64,000 nucleotides of DNA, taken from contig NZ_FOXX01000001.1 of the NCBI RefSeq assembly GCF_900115845.1, positions 1-64,000 on the forward strand, written 5' to 3'. The DNA is from Priestia endophytica DSM 13796 (lineage in GTDB: Bacteria; Bacillota; Bacilli; Bacillales; Bacillaceae_H). Below are positions 26,926-35,062 of this stretch, piece by piece. The position numbers and the translations under genes are program-made. The notes beneath the pieces are model-generated. The model saw only the letters and a program-made list of their open reading frames with translations, made no database searches and was not told the DNA's origin. Position 1 is the first letter of the stretch. Each line of letters starts with the position of its first letter.

Positions 26926-27684
26926 ATAGTTGAAGATATAAAAGCAAAAAAACGAAACCGGTTCGTTTTCCCTCTACTTTTTATCATCGTTGCAGCACTA
27001 CTGCTCGTTTTCTTATGGTATCAAGGGATCTTCATTCCTAACGCTCGTGGTGCAAAAGATTATCCTGTGAGGGGCGTTGATGTCTCCGCTTACCAAGGAG
27101 AGATCGACTGGAAGACATTAGCGAAGCAGGACGTGGACTTCGCTTTCATTAAGTCGACTGAAGGAAGCAGTCATGTTGATCAATATTTTGAAGATAATTG
27201 GAAAGAAGCGAAAGGAACATCATTACGAACTGGCGCTTACCACTTTTTCAGCTTTGACAGTCCTGGTGTAACCCAAGCTCAAAACTTTATTAAAACAGTT
27301 CCTCGTGAGGAAGGGCCCTTGCCTCCTGTTATTGATGTTGAGTTTTATGGGGACAAAAAAAAGAATCCTCCAAATCGCAGTAAAGTCGAAAAAGAACTTC
27401 AAACAATGGTAAAAAAACTCGAGGCGCATTATAAACAGCACGTTATTCTTTATACAACAAAAGAGGCTTATGATTTGTATATTAAGGGTAGTTTCAAACA
27501 GTGTGATATATGGATAAGAGATGTTTTTACAAAACCTTCGTTATCTGATAAGAGAACGTGGACGTTTTGGCAATATACAGATCGAGAAAAGTTAGAGGGA
27601 TATGACGGGGAAGAAAAGTTTATTGATGTTAATGTTTTCAATGGTAGTGAAAAAGAGTTTGAGAAATACGGATTAATAAAATAA
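26926..27684 (+). CDS. Glycoside hydrolase family 25 (lysozyme), apparent ATA start
   Basis: The GH25 domain begins VRGVDVSAYQGEIDWKTLAK and contains DFAFIKSTEGSSHVD, YHFFS, VIDVEFYG (catalytic acids) and WTFWQYTD, so it cleaves peptidoglycan N-acetylmuramic linkages. The first canonical start, GTG at 27067, has no ribosome site and would begin inside the domain. Reading upstream in frame gives 47 more residues, basic then a membrane helix (FPLLFIIVAALLLVFLWY), beginning exactly at ATA 26926, 7 nt after GGAGTG. Start by ATA, or an ATG mutated to ATA, is therefore likely. The product would be membrane-anchored. Confidence 0.75.
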   Translation: MVEDIKAKKRNRFVFPLLFIIVAALLLVFLWYQGIFIPNARGAKDYPVRGVDVSAYQGEIDWKTLAKQDVDFAFIKSTEGSSHVDQYFEDNWKEAKGTSLRTGAYHFFSFDSPGVTQAQNFIKTVPREEGPLPPVIDVEFYGDKKKNPPNRSKVEKELQTMVKKLEAHYKQHVILYTTKEAYDLYIKGSFKQCDIWIRDVFTKPSLSDKRTWTFWQYTDREKLEGYDGEEKFIDVNVFNGSEKEFEKYGLIK

Positions 27685-27713
27685 AAAAGGACACTGACGA
27701 ATAAGTATCCTTT
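27684..27713. terminator. Bidirectional terminator, GH25 and coiled-coil gene
   Basis: AAAGGA-C-ACT and AGT-A-TCCTTT form an imperfect stem between the two convergent stop codons, with A and T tracts outside it. It is short and has one internal mismatch. Confidence 0.6.
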
Positions 27714-27726
27714 AATATTAGAAGCT

Positions 27727-27993
27727 TTATTTAGACAGCTGATTGATCTTCTCATGTAAATCTTGAATTTGCTTTTCTAACGCCTTTAACCGATCATCTT
27801 GTTGACCTGTTTCTTGTTGTTGTGTAACTTGGGCTTCTATTTCCTCGTCAATAGCAAGTTTGGCTGCATATGTGGCAAGTGCATCTCCTACAGTTACAAG
27901 GATACCTGCTAGTAATGTTATTTTAAGGCTAGAAGCTAGTTTAATTTCTTCCCCCTCTAGCGTAGAATTTTTAAACTGCTCATTATTTATCAT
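27727..27993 (-). CDS. Small protein with hydrophobic segment and coiled coil, unknown
   Basis: An 88-residue protein. Residues about 20-45 (ASSLKITLLAGILVTVGDALATYAA) are hydrophobic and likely membrane-inserted; residues 65-88 (DRLKALEKQIQDLHEKINQL) form heptads of a coiled coil. GGTAGG lies 5 nt before the ATG. It is convergent with the GH25 gene. I recognise no named family; a membrane-tethered oligomer is an inference from the architecture. Confidence 0.6.
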   Translation of the reverse strand: MINNEQFKNSTLEGEEIKLASSLKITLLAGILVTVGDALATYAAKLAIDEEIEAQVTQQQETGQQDDRLKALEKQIQDLHEKINQLSK

Positions 27994-28302
27994 ACAAACC
28001 TACCCCATTTATAAATTATTAACGATTACTCCTAATGTATTCTAAATGAAGGCAATTGGTTAACTTTCACTTCTACTGGATAACTTACTCTTGTTCCCAT
28101 AGAAAAAACACCTTTTCGCTATAGTTCGGTCATTTTTATCCAATTTTTAACGAAAAGGTGTTTTTTATTTATCTCACGTCATGGGGCCAAGTCCCACTCT
28201 TCATATCAAGGGGTTCTATTACTTAAGGCCAACCTTTAAAGCTTCATTCTCACTTACTTCTTCTGTTGAAACTTCTCTATTTGAAGTTTCCTATATTTCC
28301 CC
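27994..28302. other. Non-coding stretch with a large hairpin
   Basis: No supported gene is visible. The main element is the long inverted repeat at 28103-28166, described separately. Confidence 0.5.
28103..28166. repeat. Perfect 16-bp inverted repeat with 32-nt loop
   Basis: AAAAAACACCTTTTCG (28103-28118) and its exact reverse complement (28151-28166) flank a 32-nt loop. Each arm ends in an A or T run, so it could act as a bidirectional terminator, but no gene stops nearby on the + strand. A remnant of a mobile element is an alternative. Confidence 0.6.
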
Positions 28303-28427
28303 TTATAAGATGAGATCTGCTCCTAAGTATTCACCTTCATAACCTAGCCAGCCATTTGCATCAGAACCGTACAAACAATATAAACTTTCCCTGTTTCATC
28401 AGTAATTGAAAAAATATACAATTTCAT
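28303..28427 (-). pseudogene. Frameshifted remnant of an unidentified gene
   Basis: On the minus strand an ATG at 28427 opens MKLYIFSITDETGKVYIV; after a shift of frame the sequence continues LYGSDANGWLGYEGEYLGADLIL and stops at 28303. The two parts read as one protein only if a frame change is allowed near 28370. I do not recognise the parent family. The product would be short even when joined, so it may be a fragment of a longer gene. Confidence 0.35.
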
Positions 28428-28560
28428 ATGTTGTATCTATAAATAAAAATAGCATGTTAACCCATTACAGGGGACTCTCTTATAGGAATAGCGGAAAATT
28501 AGAGGAGGCAAAAATAACTTCACCCCCTTGGTTAATAAAGGAATGCAGATAGATTTGATA

Positions 28561-29322
28561 TTAATCCAAGAAATCAGGCTGTTCCTTTTGAAGTTTCTCC
28601 CAAAGAGGTTGAAAGCTTAGCCATCCTTCATATTCGGTTCCCGTCTGTTCAGCGGTTAACGTTGCATGTTTTTTGTCAATGGGAATTGGTTTTCCAGCCG
28701 CTTCAGCCATTAACTGTGCCTGGCACGAACGTTCCATGGTAATAAACCACCAAGCAGCGGAGTCCACGGATTGTCCTACTGTTAATAATCCATGGTTACG
28801 CAAAATAACCGCTTTATAATGACCGAGAGCTTTTGCGATCCGTTGTCCCTCTTCAGTCGCATAAACTACACCCGTAAAATCATCGAATAACCCATGGTCA
28901 TTATAAAATTGACAAGCATCCTGGGTAATCGGATCGAGTAATCGACCTAATGTAGACCATGTTTTTCCGTATACCGAATGAGCATGTGCCGCTGCCACTA
29001 CATCCGGTCGAGCATTATGGATTTCTGAATGAATAGCAAAGGCAGCTCCATTAAGAGGCTGATCGCCTTCTACAATTTCTCCTTTATGGTTGACAAGCAA
29101 AAGGTCGGATACGCGAACTTGACTGAAATGTTTTCCGTACGGATTGACCCAGAAATGATCTGTATATTCTGGATCCCGTACCGTAATATGACCTGCTATC
29201 CCCTCATCGAAACTGAATTTGGAAAAGAGACGGAAAGCAGCAACCAGCCGTTCCTTGCGATGCCTGCGCTCTTCCGCTACTGTTTCAAACGTTGGGATCT
29301 TTAAATAAGTTGTATTATTCAT
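28561..29322 (-). CDS. Class II aldolase/adducin-like protein
   Basis: A 253-residue protein of the class II aldolase fold. The zinc-binding AHAHSVYGKTW gives two histidines, and ILRNHGLLTVG a third. GIAGHITVRDPEY and HFWVNPYGKHFSQ are common to adducin-like family members. ATG at 29322 follows AGGAGGAG at good spacing; a longer reading to 29358 has no site. It is the last gene of the leftward sigma-54 catabolic operon, 76 bp after the ureohydrolase. Its step in the pathway is unclear: aldol cleavage, decarboxylation or a non-aldolase reaction are all possible. Confidence 0.83.
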   Translation of the reverse strand: MNNTTYLKIPTFETVAEERRHRKERLVAAFRLFSKFSFDEGIAGHITVRDPEYTDHFWVNPYGKHFSQVRVSDLLLVNHKGEIVEGDQPLNGAAFAIHSEIHNARPDVVAAAHAHSVYGKTWSTLGRLLDPITQDACQFYNDHGLFDDFTGVVYATEEGQRIAKALGHYKAVILRNHGLLTVGQSVDSAAWWFITMERSCQAQLMAEAAGKPIPIDKKHATLTAEQTGTEYEGWLSFQPLWEKLQKEQPDFLD

Positions 29323-29398
29323 TATTTTTCTCCTCCTAGAAATAAGTAAAATTTCCATTAGGTGAAGTGCCTGAAGGTTCGTTGAATCAATTGGGCGT

Positions 29399-30403
29399 TT
29401 ACCGGTCGTTGGAACGGGATAGTTGACCAGTGGAATACTGCGATATTCCGTCCTGCTGTAAGTGCTCGTTTCTTTTCTTTAAAGCAATCAACGTAATCAT
29501 TTCATAAATAATTGAAGATGCGGCAATAGCGGTAATTTCGCCGCTGTCGTAAGAAGGTAGAACTTCGACTAAATCAAAACCAACCAAGTTAAGGCCATCT
29601 AACCCTCTTACAAACTCTAATCCTTCATAACTAGTAGGACCTCCAACTTCCGGTGTCCCCGTACCCGGAGCATAAGCGGGGTCGAGAAAATCAATATCGT
29701 ATGAGACAAACACCGGTTTGTCCCCTACCCTTTCGTGAATTCGCTTCATCACATTGTCGAAACCGATTTTCCTTACTTCTTTCATCGTAATCACTTCAAA
29801 TCCAAGATCTTTTGCATCTTCAATGTCTTCTGGTCCATAAAGAGGTCCCCGCATCCCTACCTGGATCGAATGAGCTACATCAAGCAGTCCTTCTTCAACA
29901 GCTCTGCGAAACGGCGTCCCGTGCATATATTTTTCCCCATAATAGTTGTCCCACGTATCACCATGAGAATCAAAGTGAACAAGGGCAACAGGGCCATACT
30001 TTTTAGCAAATGCTCTCAAATGACCGAGCGATATTGAATGATCGCCGCCCATTAAAATTGGTGTAATCCTTTTTTCAAGAATTTTGTCTAGTTCCGATTC
30101 AATGTTTTCATAGGTTCTATGAATATTGCCAGGAATGACATCAATATCACCGTAGTCGACTCCCGAACAATAATCGAAGATATTGATATCCTGATCAGGA
30201 TTGTACGGGCGTAGCAATACTGAAAAATTTCGGATATGCTGCGGTCCAAGACGCTGACCAGTCCTATTAGAGGCTGCGGTATCGAATGGTACTCCCGCAA
30301 CAATAAAATCAACATCTTCAGTTGTTCTTATTGGTTCTAATCTCATAAATGTACGTGTGCCACAAAAACGCGGTGATTTAGATGAATCTTTAGGTTTATA
30401 CAT
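29399..30403 (-). CDS. Agmatinase-family ureohydrolase, probably guanidino-acid type
   Basis: A 334-residue Mn-dependent ureohydrolase that should split a guanidino compound into urea and an amine. Metal ligands are H122 (GGDHS), D145/H147/D149 (HFDSHGDT) and D236/D238 (SYDIDFLDPA). RFCGTRTFMRLEP, ASNRTGQRLGPQHIRN and YMHGTPFRRAVEEGLLD resemble Pseudomonas guanidinopropionase/guanidinobutyrase more than polyamine-pathway SpeB (judged from memory). The linked symporter and omega-type aminotransferase fit 3-guanidinopropionate or 4-guanidinobutyrate as substrate. A strict agmatinase role cannot be excluded. Confidence 0.85.
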   Translation of the reverse strand: MYKPKDSSKSPRFCGTRTFMRLEPIRTTEDVDFIVAGVPFDTAASNRTGQRLGPQHIRNFSVLLRPYNPDQDINIFDYCSGVDYGDIDVIPGNIHRTYENIESELDKILEKRITPILMGGDHSISLGHLRAFAKKYGPVALVHFDSHGDTWDNYYGEKYMHGTPFRRAVEEGLLDVAHSIQVGMRGPLYGPEDIEDAKDLGFEVITMKEVRKIGFDNVMKRIHERVGDKPVFVSYDIDFLDPAYAPGTGTPEVGGPTSYEGLEFVRGLDGLNLVGFDLVEVLPSYDSGEITAIAASSIIYEMITLIALKKRNEHLQQDGISQYSTGQLSRSNDR

Positions 30404-30495
30404 GGTTGTCCTCCTTATGAATATAATTGACTATTAATCATGCATGTTCTGTAACAATATCTGTGTTTCACCTTGAACTAAAAATTTGTAGAGCA

Positions 30496-31887
30496 TCATT
30501 TATTTACTTGCTGATAAGATTTTTTATTCACTGTCACAAATGTAAAGCCAACAATTACGATAATGCTGCTAACCATGCCATATATAATCGGGTTTTTAGA
30601 TGAAAGACCTTCTATTATTAGCCCTGACATGACGACAATAGTGCTGACGATAATGGCATAAAACCCTGATTTTGGTGTGACATTTTTCAAAAATAGCGCC
30701 GCTACAAAGGGTACAAAAAGGGCTCCCGATAGAATCGCATAGGCGACATCCAGTGCTACTAATACGTCTTGTATCCAAATAGCAAGCGTAATGGCTACCA
30801 CACCAACGCATAAAGTCGTAATCCTAGAAATAAATAAAATTTCCTTTTCTGATTTATTTTTATATACAACTTTAATAAAATCATTCGTAATAAGAGTTGA
30901 AGATGCAAGCAAGGTTCCGGATGCGGTTGACATCAAAGCTGAACAAACACTTGCAAGAACGAACCCTAATACCCCTGGAGGAAGTACTTCGATAGCGAAA
31001 TTTGCAAAGGTGTTTTGAGTATTTCCCATGTTTGGTAATAAAACCATGGCACACATTCCGATAATGCTTCCAGCAATTGCATAAATAATACTGTAAAGTC
31101 CAGCATAGACCGATCCTTTCCTAGCGATGGAGGGAGAACGAGCAGTAAAGATGCGTTGCCATATATCCTGAGAGACTACCATTCCTAACGTAAATAGTAA
31201 AAAGTATTGAAAGATATCTCCAATCCCGATAGATAATAAATTAAAATGTGAGGCTGGAAGTTCCGAAAAAAGCTTTCCCATCCCTCCAGCTTCCGAAAGG
31301 CTGATTGGTAACATAAAAACGAATATTCCGATTGTCATAACAACAAATTGAATAATGTCCGTCAATGTGACACTCCACATGCCTCCAAGTATGGTATAAA
31401 GCAAAACAATGCTGCCCCCAACAAGCATAGAAAGAATAAAATTCCAATCCAACAATACACTGATGATGGACCCAATACCAATCACTTGAGTTACGGTTAT
31501 CATTAAGGTGTAAATTGTAGCAATTAAGGCACTGACATATCTAGTTTCTTTATTGTACTTTTTTCCTAGCAGTTCACTTATGGTCGTAACTTTTATTGAG
31601 GAAATCCGTTTGTTGAAAATTGTTCCTAAAGCAATAATACCCAAACCGATCATCGCTACGAACCAAATACCTGAAATTCCGTGTTCATATCCGAGTTGAG
31701 CTGTTCCGATGGTCGAAGCTCCTCCAAGAATAACTGCAGATAAACATCCCAGATACATAAACATTCCTAAATTTCTTCCTGCAAGCATAAAGTCTTCCGA
31801 AGATTTCGCCTTAATGGAGCCAATAAATCCAGCGATAATCAAAACCGCAAAATACATGAGCATAACCGTCGTATCCAATAAATTCAT
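30496..31887 (-). CDS. Sodium:solute symporter (SSS family)
   Basis: A 463-residue transporter with about 13 membrane helices. Family signatures are FAVLIIAGFIGSIKAKSSEDF and GRNLGMFMYLGCLSAVILGGAST near the N-terminus and ASVCSALMSTASGTLLASSTLITND around residue 325. It imports a solute with Na+. ATG at 31887 is chosen with GGAAGGGGG upstream; an ATG-equivalent at 31923 has no such site. SSS symporters flank guanidino-acid hydrolases in pseudomonads, as I recall, which supports a guanidino acid as the cargo. Confidence 0.9.
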   Translation of the reverse strand: MNLLDTTVMLMYFAVLIIAGFIGSIKAKSSEDFMLAGRNLGMFMYLGCLSAVILGGASTIGTAQLGYEHGISGIWFVAMIGLGIIALGTIFNKRISSIKVTTISELLGKKYNKETRYVSALIATIYTLMITVTQVIGIGSIISVLLDWNFILSMLVGGSIVLLYTILGGMWSVTLTDIIQFVVMTIGIFVFMLPISLSEAGGMGKLFSELPASHFNLLSIGIGDIFQYFLLFTLGMVVSQDIWQRIFTARSPSIARKGSVYAGLYSIIYAIAGSIIGMCAMVLLPNMGNTQNTFANFAIEVLPPGVLGFVLASVCSALMSTASGTLLASSTLITNDFIKVVYKNKSEKEILFISRITTLCVGVVAITLAIWIQDVLVALDVAYAILSGALFVPFVAALFLKNVTPKSGFYAIIVSTIVVMSGLIIEGLSSKNPIIYGMVSSIIVIVGFTFVTVNKKSYQQVNK

Positions 31888-32022
31888 AATTTGCCCCCTT
31901 CCATTTAACTTAATGACATCCATTCACATTTTAAAAGCACTCACAAACTATCGCTGCCAACGTTCGTTCGTGATTTTAGTTTCACTGCTGGCATACGAGT
32001 AGAATCCCAACTTGTTAACGCT

Positions 32023-33351
32023 TCAAGAGTTTGTAGGTTGAATGTGCGCCGTTTTTCCGACTTCTATTATGGCCTCATTCAACACTTGGATACCTGTATC
32101 CATTTCCTTTTTCGTTACTGTTAATGGGGGAATCATACGAATGACCTCTCCGCTGTTGCCACATAAATAGAATAAAACTCCTTTTTCCAAGCATTTGTTA
32201 AGAATCTCCAACAGTGTATGTCCATCTGGTTCTCCTGTATCTGGATCAACGATTTCAATACCAATCATAAGACCAACTGAACGAATACTGCCTATTATAG
32301 GATGCTGAGCTTTTAATTCGGTAAGCTTCCTAGTTGCATAATCGCCCATCATTTTGGAGTTAGCGATCAGGTTTTCTTCTTTTAACACTTCAATCGTAGC
32401 TAGTGCAGCTGAACAAGCAATTGGGTTTCCGCCAAAGGTTGTTCCATGGCTCCCAATTGGCCACTTTTCCATAAGTTCCTTGGAGGCAACAGTTGCGCTT
32501 AGTGGCAGCCCCGATGCTATTCCTTTTGCAATGGCCATAATATCAGGGGTTACACCAAATGTTTGAGATGCAAACCAATCCCCAGTTCTTCCAAATCCCG
32601 TTTGGACCTCATCAAAGATTAACAATATGCCATGCTGATCACAAACTTCCCGGATTTTTTCCAACCACCCTTTTGGAGGGATGATATATCCCCCTTCTCC
32701 AAGTACAGGTTCAATAATCATGCAGGCGACTTCTTCTGGGGTGACTTGGTGATTAAAAAGTATGTCAAAGTCATTTTCTAGTTTTTTCTTGAAGTATTCT
32801 GCCGGATCTTCATGAACTGGACATGCCGTCGGATTGGCATAAGGAACTTGATAAACAAGCCCTGTAGGCTGCAAAAATTTGCGATATTTACTTTTCGAAG
32901 TTGTCACGCTCAATGCACCTAGTGAGCGACCGTGAAAACAACCCATGAATGAAACAACATAAGGTCTTTTCGTCACATGTTTTGCTAATTTAATGGCGCC
33001 TTCGATCGCTTCTGTTCCGCTATTAGCAAAGAAAAAGCAGTCAAGACCTTTAGGGAGTATCGTTTTTAATTCTTCTGCCAATCTAAGGATGGACTCATAC
33101 ATAATCACTCCAGACGGCCCGTGCATCAAATGATCAGCCGCCTCTTTAATCGCATGTATCACTTTGGGGTGTCGGTGGCCTGTGTTTGCTGTTGCGATAC
33201 CCGAAGTAAAATCTAAATATTTTCTTCCGTCCAATCCGTAATAATAGCAACCTTCCGCTTTAACAACTGGGAGATTTGGATGATCCTTTGCCATACTTGG
33301 AGCAAGCAGATCGGATAAATGATCCATTAAGTGATTCCATGGGTCAGTCAT
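32023..33351 (-). CDS. Class III omega-aminotransferase (PLP)
   Basis: A 442-residue PLP enzyme. The cofactor lysine is K276 in AIAKGIASG, with D247 and Q250 in [13 protein letters not shown] and the phosphate-cup motif [11 protein letters not shown] near residue 110. It resembles 4-aminobutyrate and beta-alanine aminotransferases, which move the amino group of an omega-amino acid to a keto acid, giving a semialdehyde. It could act on the amino acid released by the ureohydrolase. ATG at 33351 has AGGAGG at ideal spacing; an upstream in-frame start near 33426 overlaps the sigma-54 promoter and is rejected. Confidence 0.92.
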   Translation of the reverse strand: MTDPWNHLMDHLSDLLAPSMAKDHPNLPVVKAEGCYYYGLDGRKYLDFTSGIATANTGHRHPKVIHAIKEAADHLMHGPSGVIMYESILRLAEELKTILPKGLDCFFFANSGTEAIEGAIKLAKHVTKRPYVVSFMGCFHGRSLGALSVTTSKSKYRKFLQPTGLVYQVPYANPTACPVHEDPAEYFKKKLENDFDILFNHQVTPEEVACMIIEPVLGEGGYIIPPKGWLEKIREVCDQHGILLIFDEVQTGFGRTGDWFASQTFGVTPDIMAIAKGIASGLPLSATVASKELMEKWPIGSHGTTFGGNPIACSAALATIEVLKEENLIANSKMMGDYATRKLTELKAQHPIIGSIRSVGLMIGIEIVDPDTGEPDGHTLLEILNKCLEKGVLFYLCGNSGEVIRMIPPLTVTKKEMDTGIQVLNEAIIEVGKTAHIQPTNS

Positions 33352-33374
33352 AAAAGGCCTCCTTAAACAAATGT

Positions 33375-33408
33375 AGGGTAGGTGAATTTTTAAAAAAACA
33401 CCTACCCT
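33375..33408 (-). repeat. 10-bp inverted repeat over the predicted sigma-54 start site
   Basis: AGGGTAGGTG (33375-33384) and CACCTACCCT (33399-33408) are exact reverse complements around a 14-nt AT centre that can itself pair over five positions. It lies just downstream of the -12 element, so the predicted transcript start (about 33403-33405) falls in it. No T run follows on either strand, which argues against a plain terminator; an operator or 5-prime leader hairpin is likelier. Confidence 0.6.
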
Positions 33409-33414
33409 TCCTAA

Positions 33415-33430
33415 TGCAAGATTCATGCCA
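33415..33430 (-). promoter_or_regulatory. Sigma-54 (SigL) promoter of the catabolic operon
   Basis: Minus strand TGGCAT-GAATC-TTGCA fits the -24/-12 consensus TGGCAC-N5-TTGCA with one change. It lies between the sigma-54 activator stop (33442) and the aminotransferase start (33351), placing the aminotransferase, symporter, ureohydrolase and aldolase under SigL control. The GG and GC dinucleotides are exactly spaced. Confidence 0.85.
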
Positions 33431-33441
33431 AAGAGGAGTTA

Positions 33442-34812
33442 TTAAATGTTGTATTTTTTTAATTTTCTTACAACTGAAGGCTGACTGATCCCTAAAGCAT
33501 TTGCAATTTCAATCGTGGTTCTATTTTGCTTTTTTGCTTTTAATAACATTTCTTTTTCCACATATTCTAACGCATCCTTAAGCATTAGACCGTCTGCTGG
33601 TTGAAAGATTCCTTGTGTCTCTTGATTTCTTATCGATTGCGGCAAGTGTTCTGCAGTAACTAACGAGGTAGGAGAAGTTACCACTAAACGTTCAATCATA
33701 TTAATTAATTCCCGGATGTTTCCTTTCCATTCATGTGTCAATAAGCTATGAGTAACAGCTTCATCAAGCTCTTTTGTTCTGTTGTACTTTTTTTCGAATT
33801 GCTGAAGAAAATGGGTAATGATAGGGAAAATGTCTTCTGGCCGCTCGCGCAATGGAGGGATTGTGATTGGAACGACACTTAAACGAAAATAAAGGTCTTC
33901 CCTAAACTCTTTTTCCCTCACGCCTTTTTCCAAGTCTTTGTTCGTTGCTGCGATAAGCCGGCAATCAACCTTTCTCAACTTTCTACCTCCGACTCGGTAA
34001 AATTGTTTCTCCTGAATGAATTTTAATACTTTCACTTGATGTGTGAGAGAAAGTTCCCCTATTTCATCTAAAAATAATGTTCCCCTATCAGCTAGCTCTA
34101 CCAACCCGACTTTTCCATTACGCGAAGCGCCTGTAAAAGCCCCTGCTTCATAGCCGAAAAATTCAGCTTCAAACAAATGATCGGGAATAGCCCCACAGTT
34201 GACTTCTATAAAAGCTCCGTTGTTTCTGGGACTCTTATTATGTATAAATTTAGCTAAATGAGACTTTCCAACCCCAGATTCACCAAGGAGGAGCACATTT
34301 ACATCAACATTTGAAACTTGTACAGCTGTCGAAAGAACGTTTTGCATTTTTTCACTTTTTGCCACTAGTCCTTCTGTCAGCAGATGTTTGTTTCTGAGCA
34401 TTTCCAATTCCGTTTTTACGCGTCCCATTTCATCTTCCATGGAATCTAAATATTTCTTAACTTCTATTAACTCCGTAATATCGTGGGAATAGCTGACGAC
34501 TCGTACGATTTCTCCTTTTGAATCTTTGACAGGGATTCCGGTGACTAATAATTTCTTCCCTTGTTTGGTCGTTTGCACCAATGTTACTTTCTTTTTATCC
34601 CGCAAAATAATCGACGTAACATTGGGCGTGAATAAGCCTTGTAATTCTAACTCATAAACCGACTTACCTAATAGTTTTTCCGAATTAACATTATAAATAT
34701 CACCTGAACCTTTACTGGCTCTTACAATGATTCCATCCCGATTTGTTACGAGCAAATCATCTTTTAAAGAATTAAGAATTAATTCATTTTCGTTCCAGTC
34801 TGTTTGTTTCAT
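33442..34812 (-). CDS. Sigma-54-dependent PAS activator
   Basis: A 456-residue activator: PAS sensor (residues about 12-115), coiled linker, AAA+ domain and C-terminal Fis-type HTH (IEIANALGISQPSVVRKLKKY). Walker A GESGVGKS is at about 177-184, the sigma-54-contacting GAFTGA at 224-229 and Walker B GTLFLDEIGE at 244-253. ATG at 34812 is chosen: AAAGGTG lies 6-7 nt upstream and the same start context recurs in a decayed copy at 35005-35043. ATG at 34851 also has GGAGG but 13 nt away, and it lies in a repeated operator-like motif. It should activate the adjacent SigL operon. Confidence 0.9.
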   Translation of the reverse strand: MKQTDWNENELILNSLKDDLLVTNRDGIIVRASKGSGDIYNVNSEKLLGKSVYELELQGLFTPNVTSIILRDKKKVTLVQTTKQGKKLLVTGIPVKDSKGEIVRVVSYSHDITELIEVKKYLDSMEDEMGRVKTELEMLRNKHLLTEGLVAKSEKMQNVLSTAVQVSNVDVNVLLLGESGVGKSHLAKFIHNKSPRNNGAFIEVNCGAIPDHLFEAEFFGYEAGAFTGASRNGKVGLVELADRGTLFLDEIGELSLTHQVKVLKFIQEKQFYRVGGRKLRKVDCRLIAATNKDLEKGVREKEFREDLYFRLSVVPITIPPLRERPEDIFPIITHFLQQFEKKYNRTKELDEAVTHSLLTHEWKGNIRELINMIERLVVTSPTSLVTAEHLPQSIRNQETQGIFQPADGLMLKDALEYVEKEMLLKAKKQNRTTIEIANALGISQPSVVRKLKKYNI

Positions 34813-34840
34813 GTTCAACACCTTTTCAAATTGATTATTG

Positions 34841-34859
34841 TAATTATTCATTTTTGAAA
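34841..34859 (-). promoter_or_regulatory. Operator-like half-site copy near the regulator start
   Basis: Minus strand TTTCAAAAATGAATAATTA matches the first 19 bases of the upstream 32-bp palindrome (ATTCAAAAATAAATAATTA) at 17 of 19 positions. A repeated site around the 5-prime end of the regulator gene suggests autoregulation. Confidence 0.45.
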
Positions 34860-34891
34860 TATATCCCCTCCAATGCTTATAAACAGTGGGA

Positions 34892-34923
34892 ATTCAAAAA
34901 TAAATAATTATTTATTTTTGAAT
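34892..34923. repeat. Perfect 32-bp palindrome upstream of the sigma-54 activator
   Basis: Each half is ATTCAAAAATAAATAA joined with no spacer to its exact reverse complement. Such a long uninterrupted palindrome is unlikely by chance even in AT-rich DNA. Position about 80-110 bp before the activator start suggests an operator. A cruciform-prone or replication-slippage origin is an alternative. Confidence 0.65.
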
Positions 34924-35004
34924 AATATTAGCATGCCTATATGACCTCAACAAGTATTTCTTCAAATAGCTCGAATTATGACTCGTTACAGACTGACTTT
35001 TCCT

Positions 35005-35043
35005 TTATCTCCATTCCGTTTGTCTCATATTTAACACCTTTTC
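35005..35043 (-). pseudogene. Decayed duplicate of the activator leader and first codons
   Basis: Minus strand carries GAAAAGGTG-TTAAAT-ATG and then seven codons MRQTEWR before TAA, compared with GAAAAGGTG-TTGAAC-ATG and MKQTDWN at the intact activator. The 33-bp segment matches at about 27 positions. It looks like the remains of a tandem regulator copy lost by deletion. Confidence 0.5.
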
Positions 35044-35062
35044 GTTAAAGGGTCAGGAATTT

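Noticed and set aside
30791-31018. + strand frame antisense to the sodium symporter
   Set aside because: A shadow of a clear membrane transporter gene; no start context.
31888-32022. Second sigma-54 promoter before the symporter (TTGGCAG with GTTTG)
   Set aside because: The -12 half lacks the TTGC core at the required spacing, so it is not a credible SigL site.
33352-33426. Longer aminotransferase start near 33426
   Set aside because: It would start within the sigma-54 promoter and upstream of the predicted transcript start; ATG 33351 has a perfect AGGAGG.
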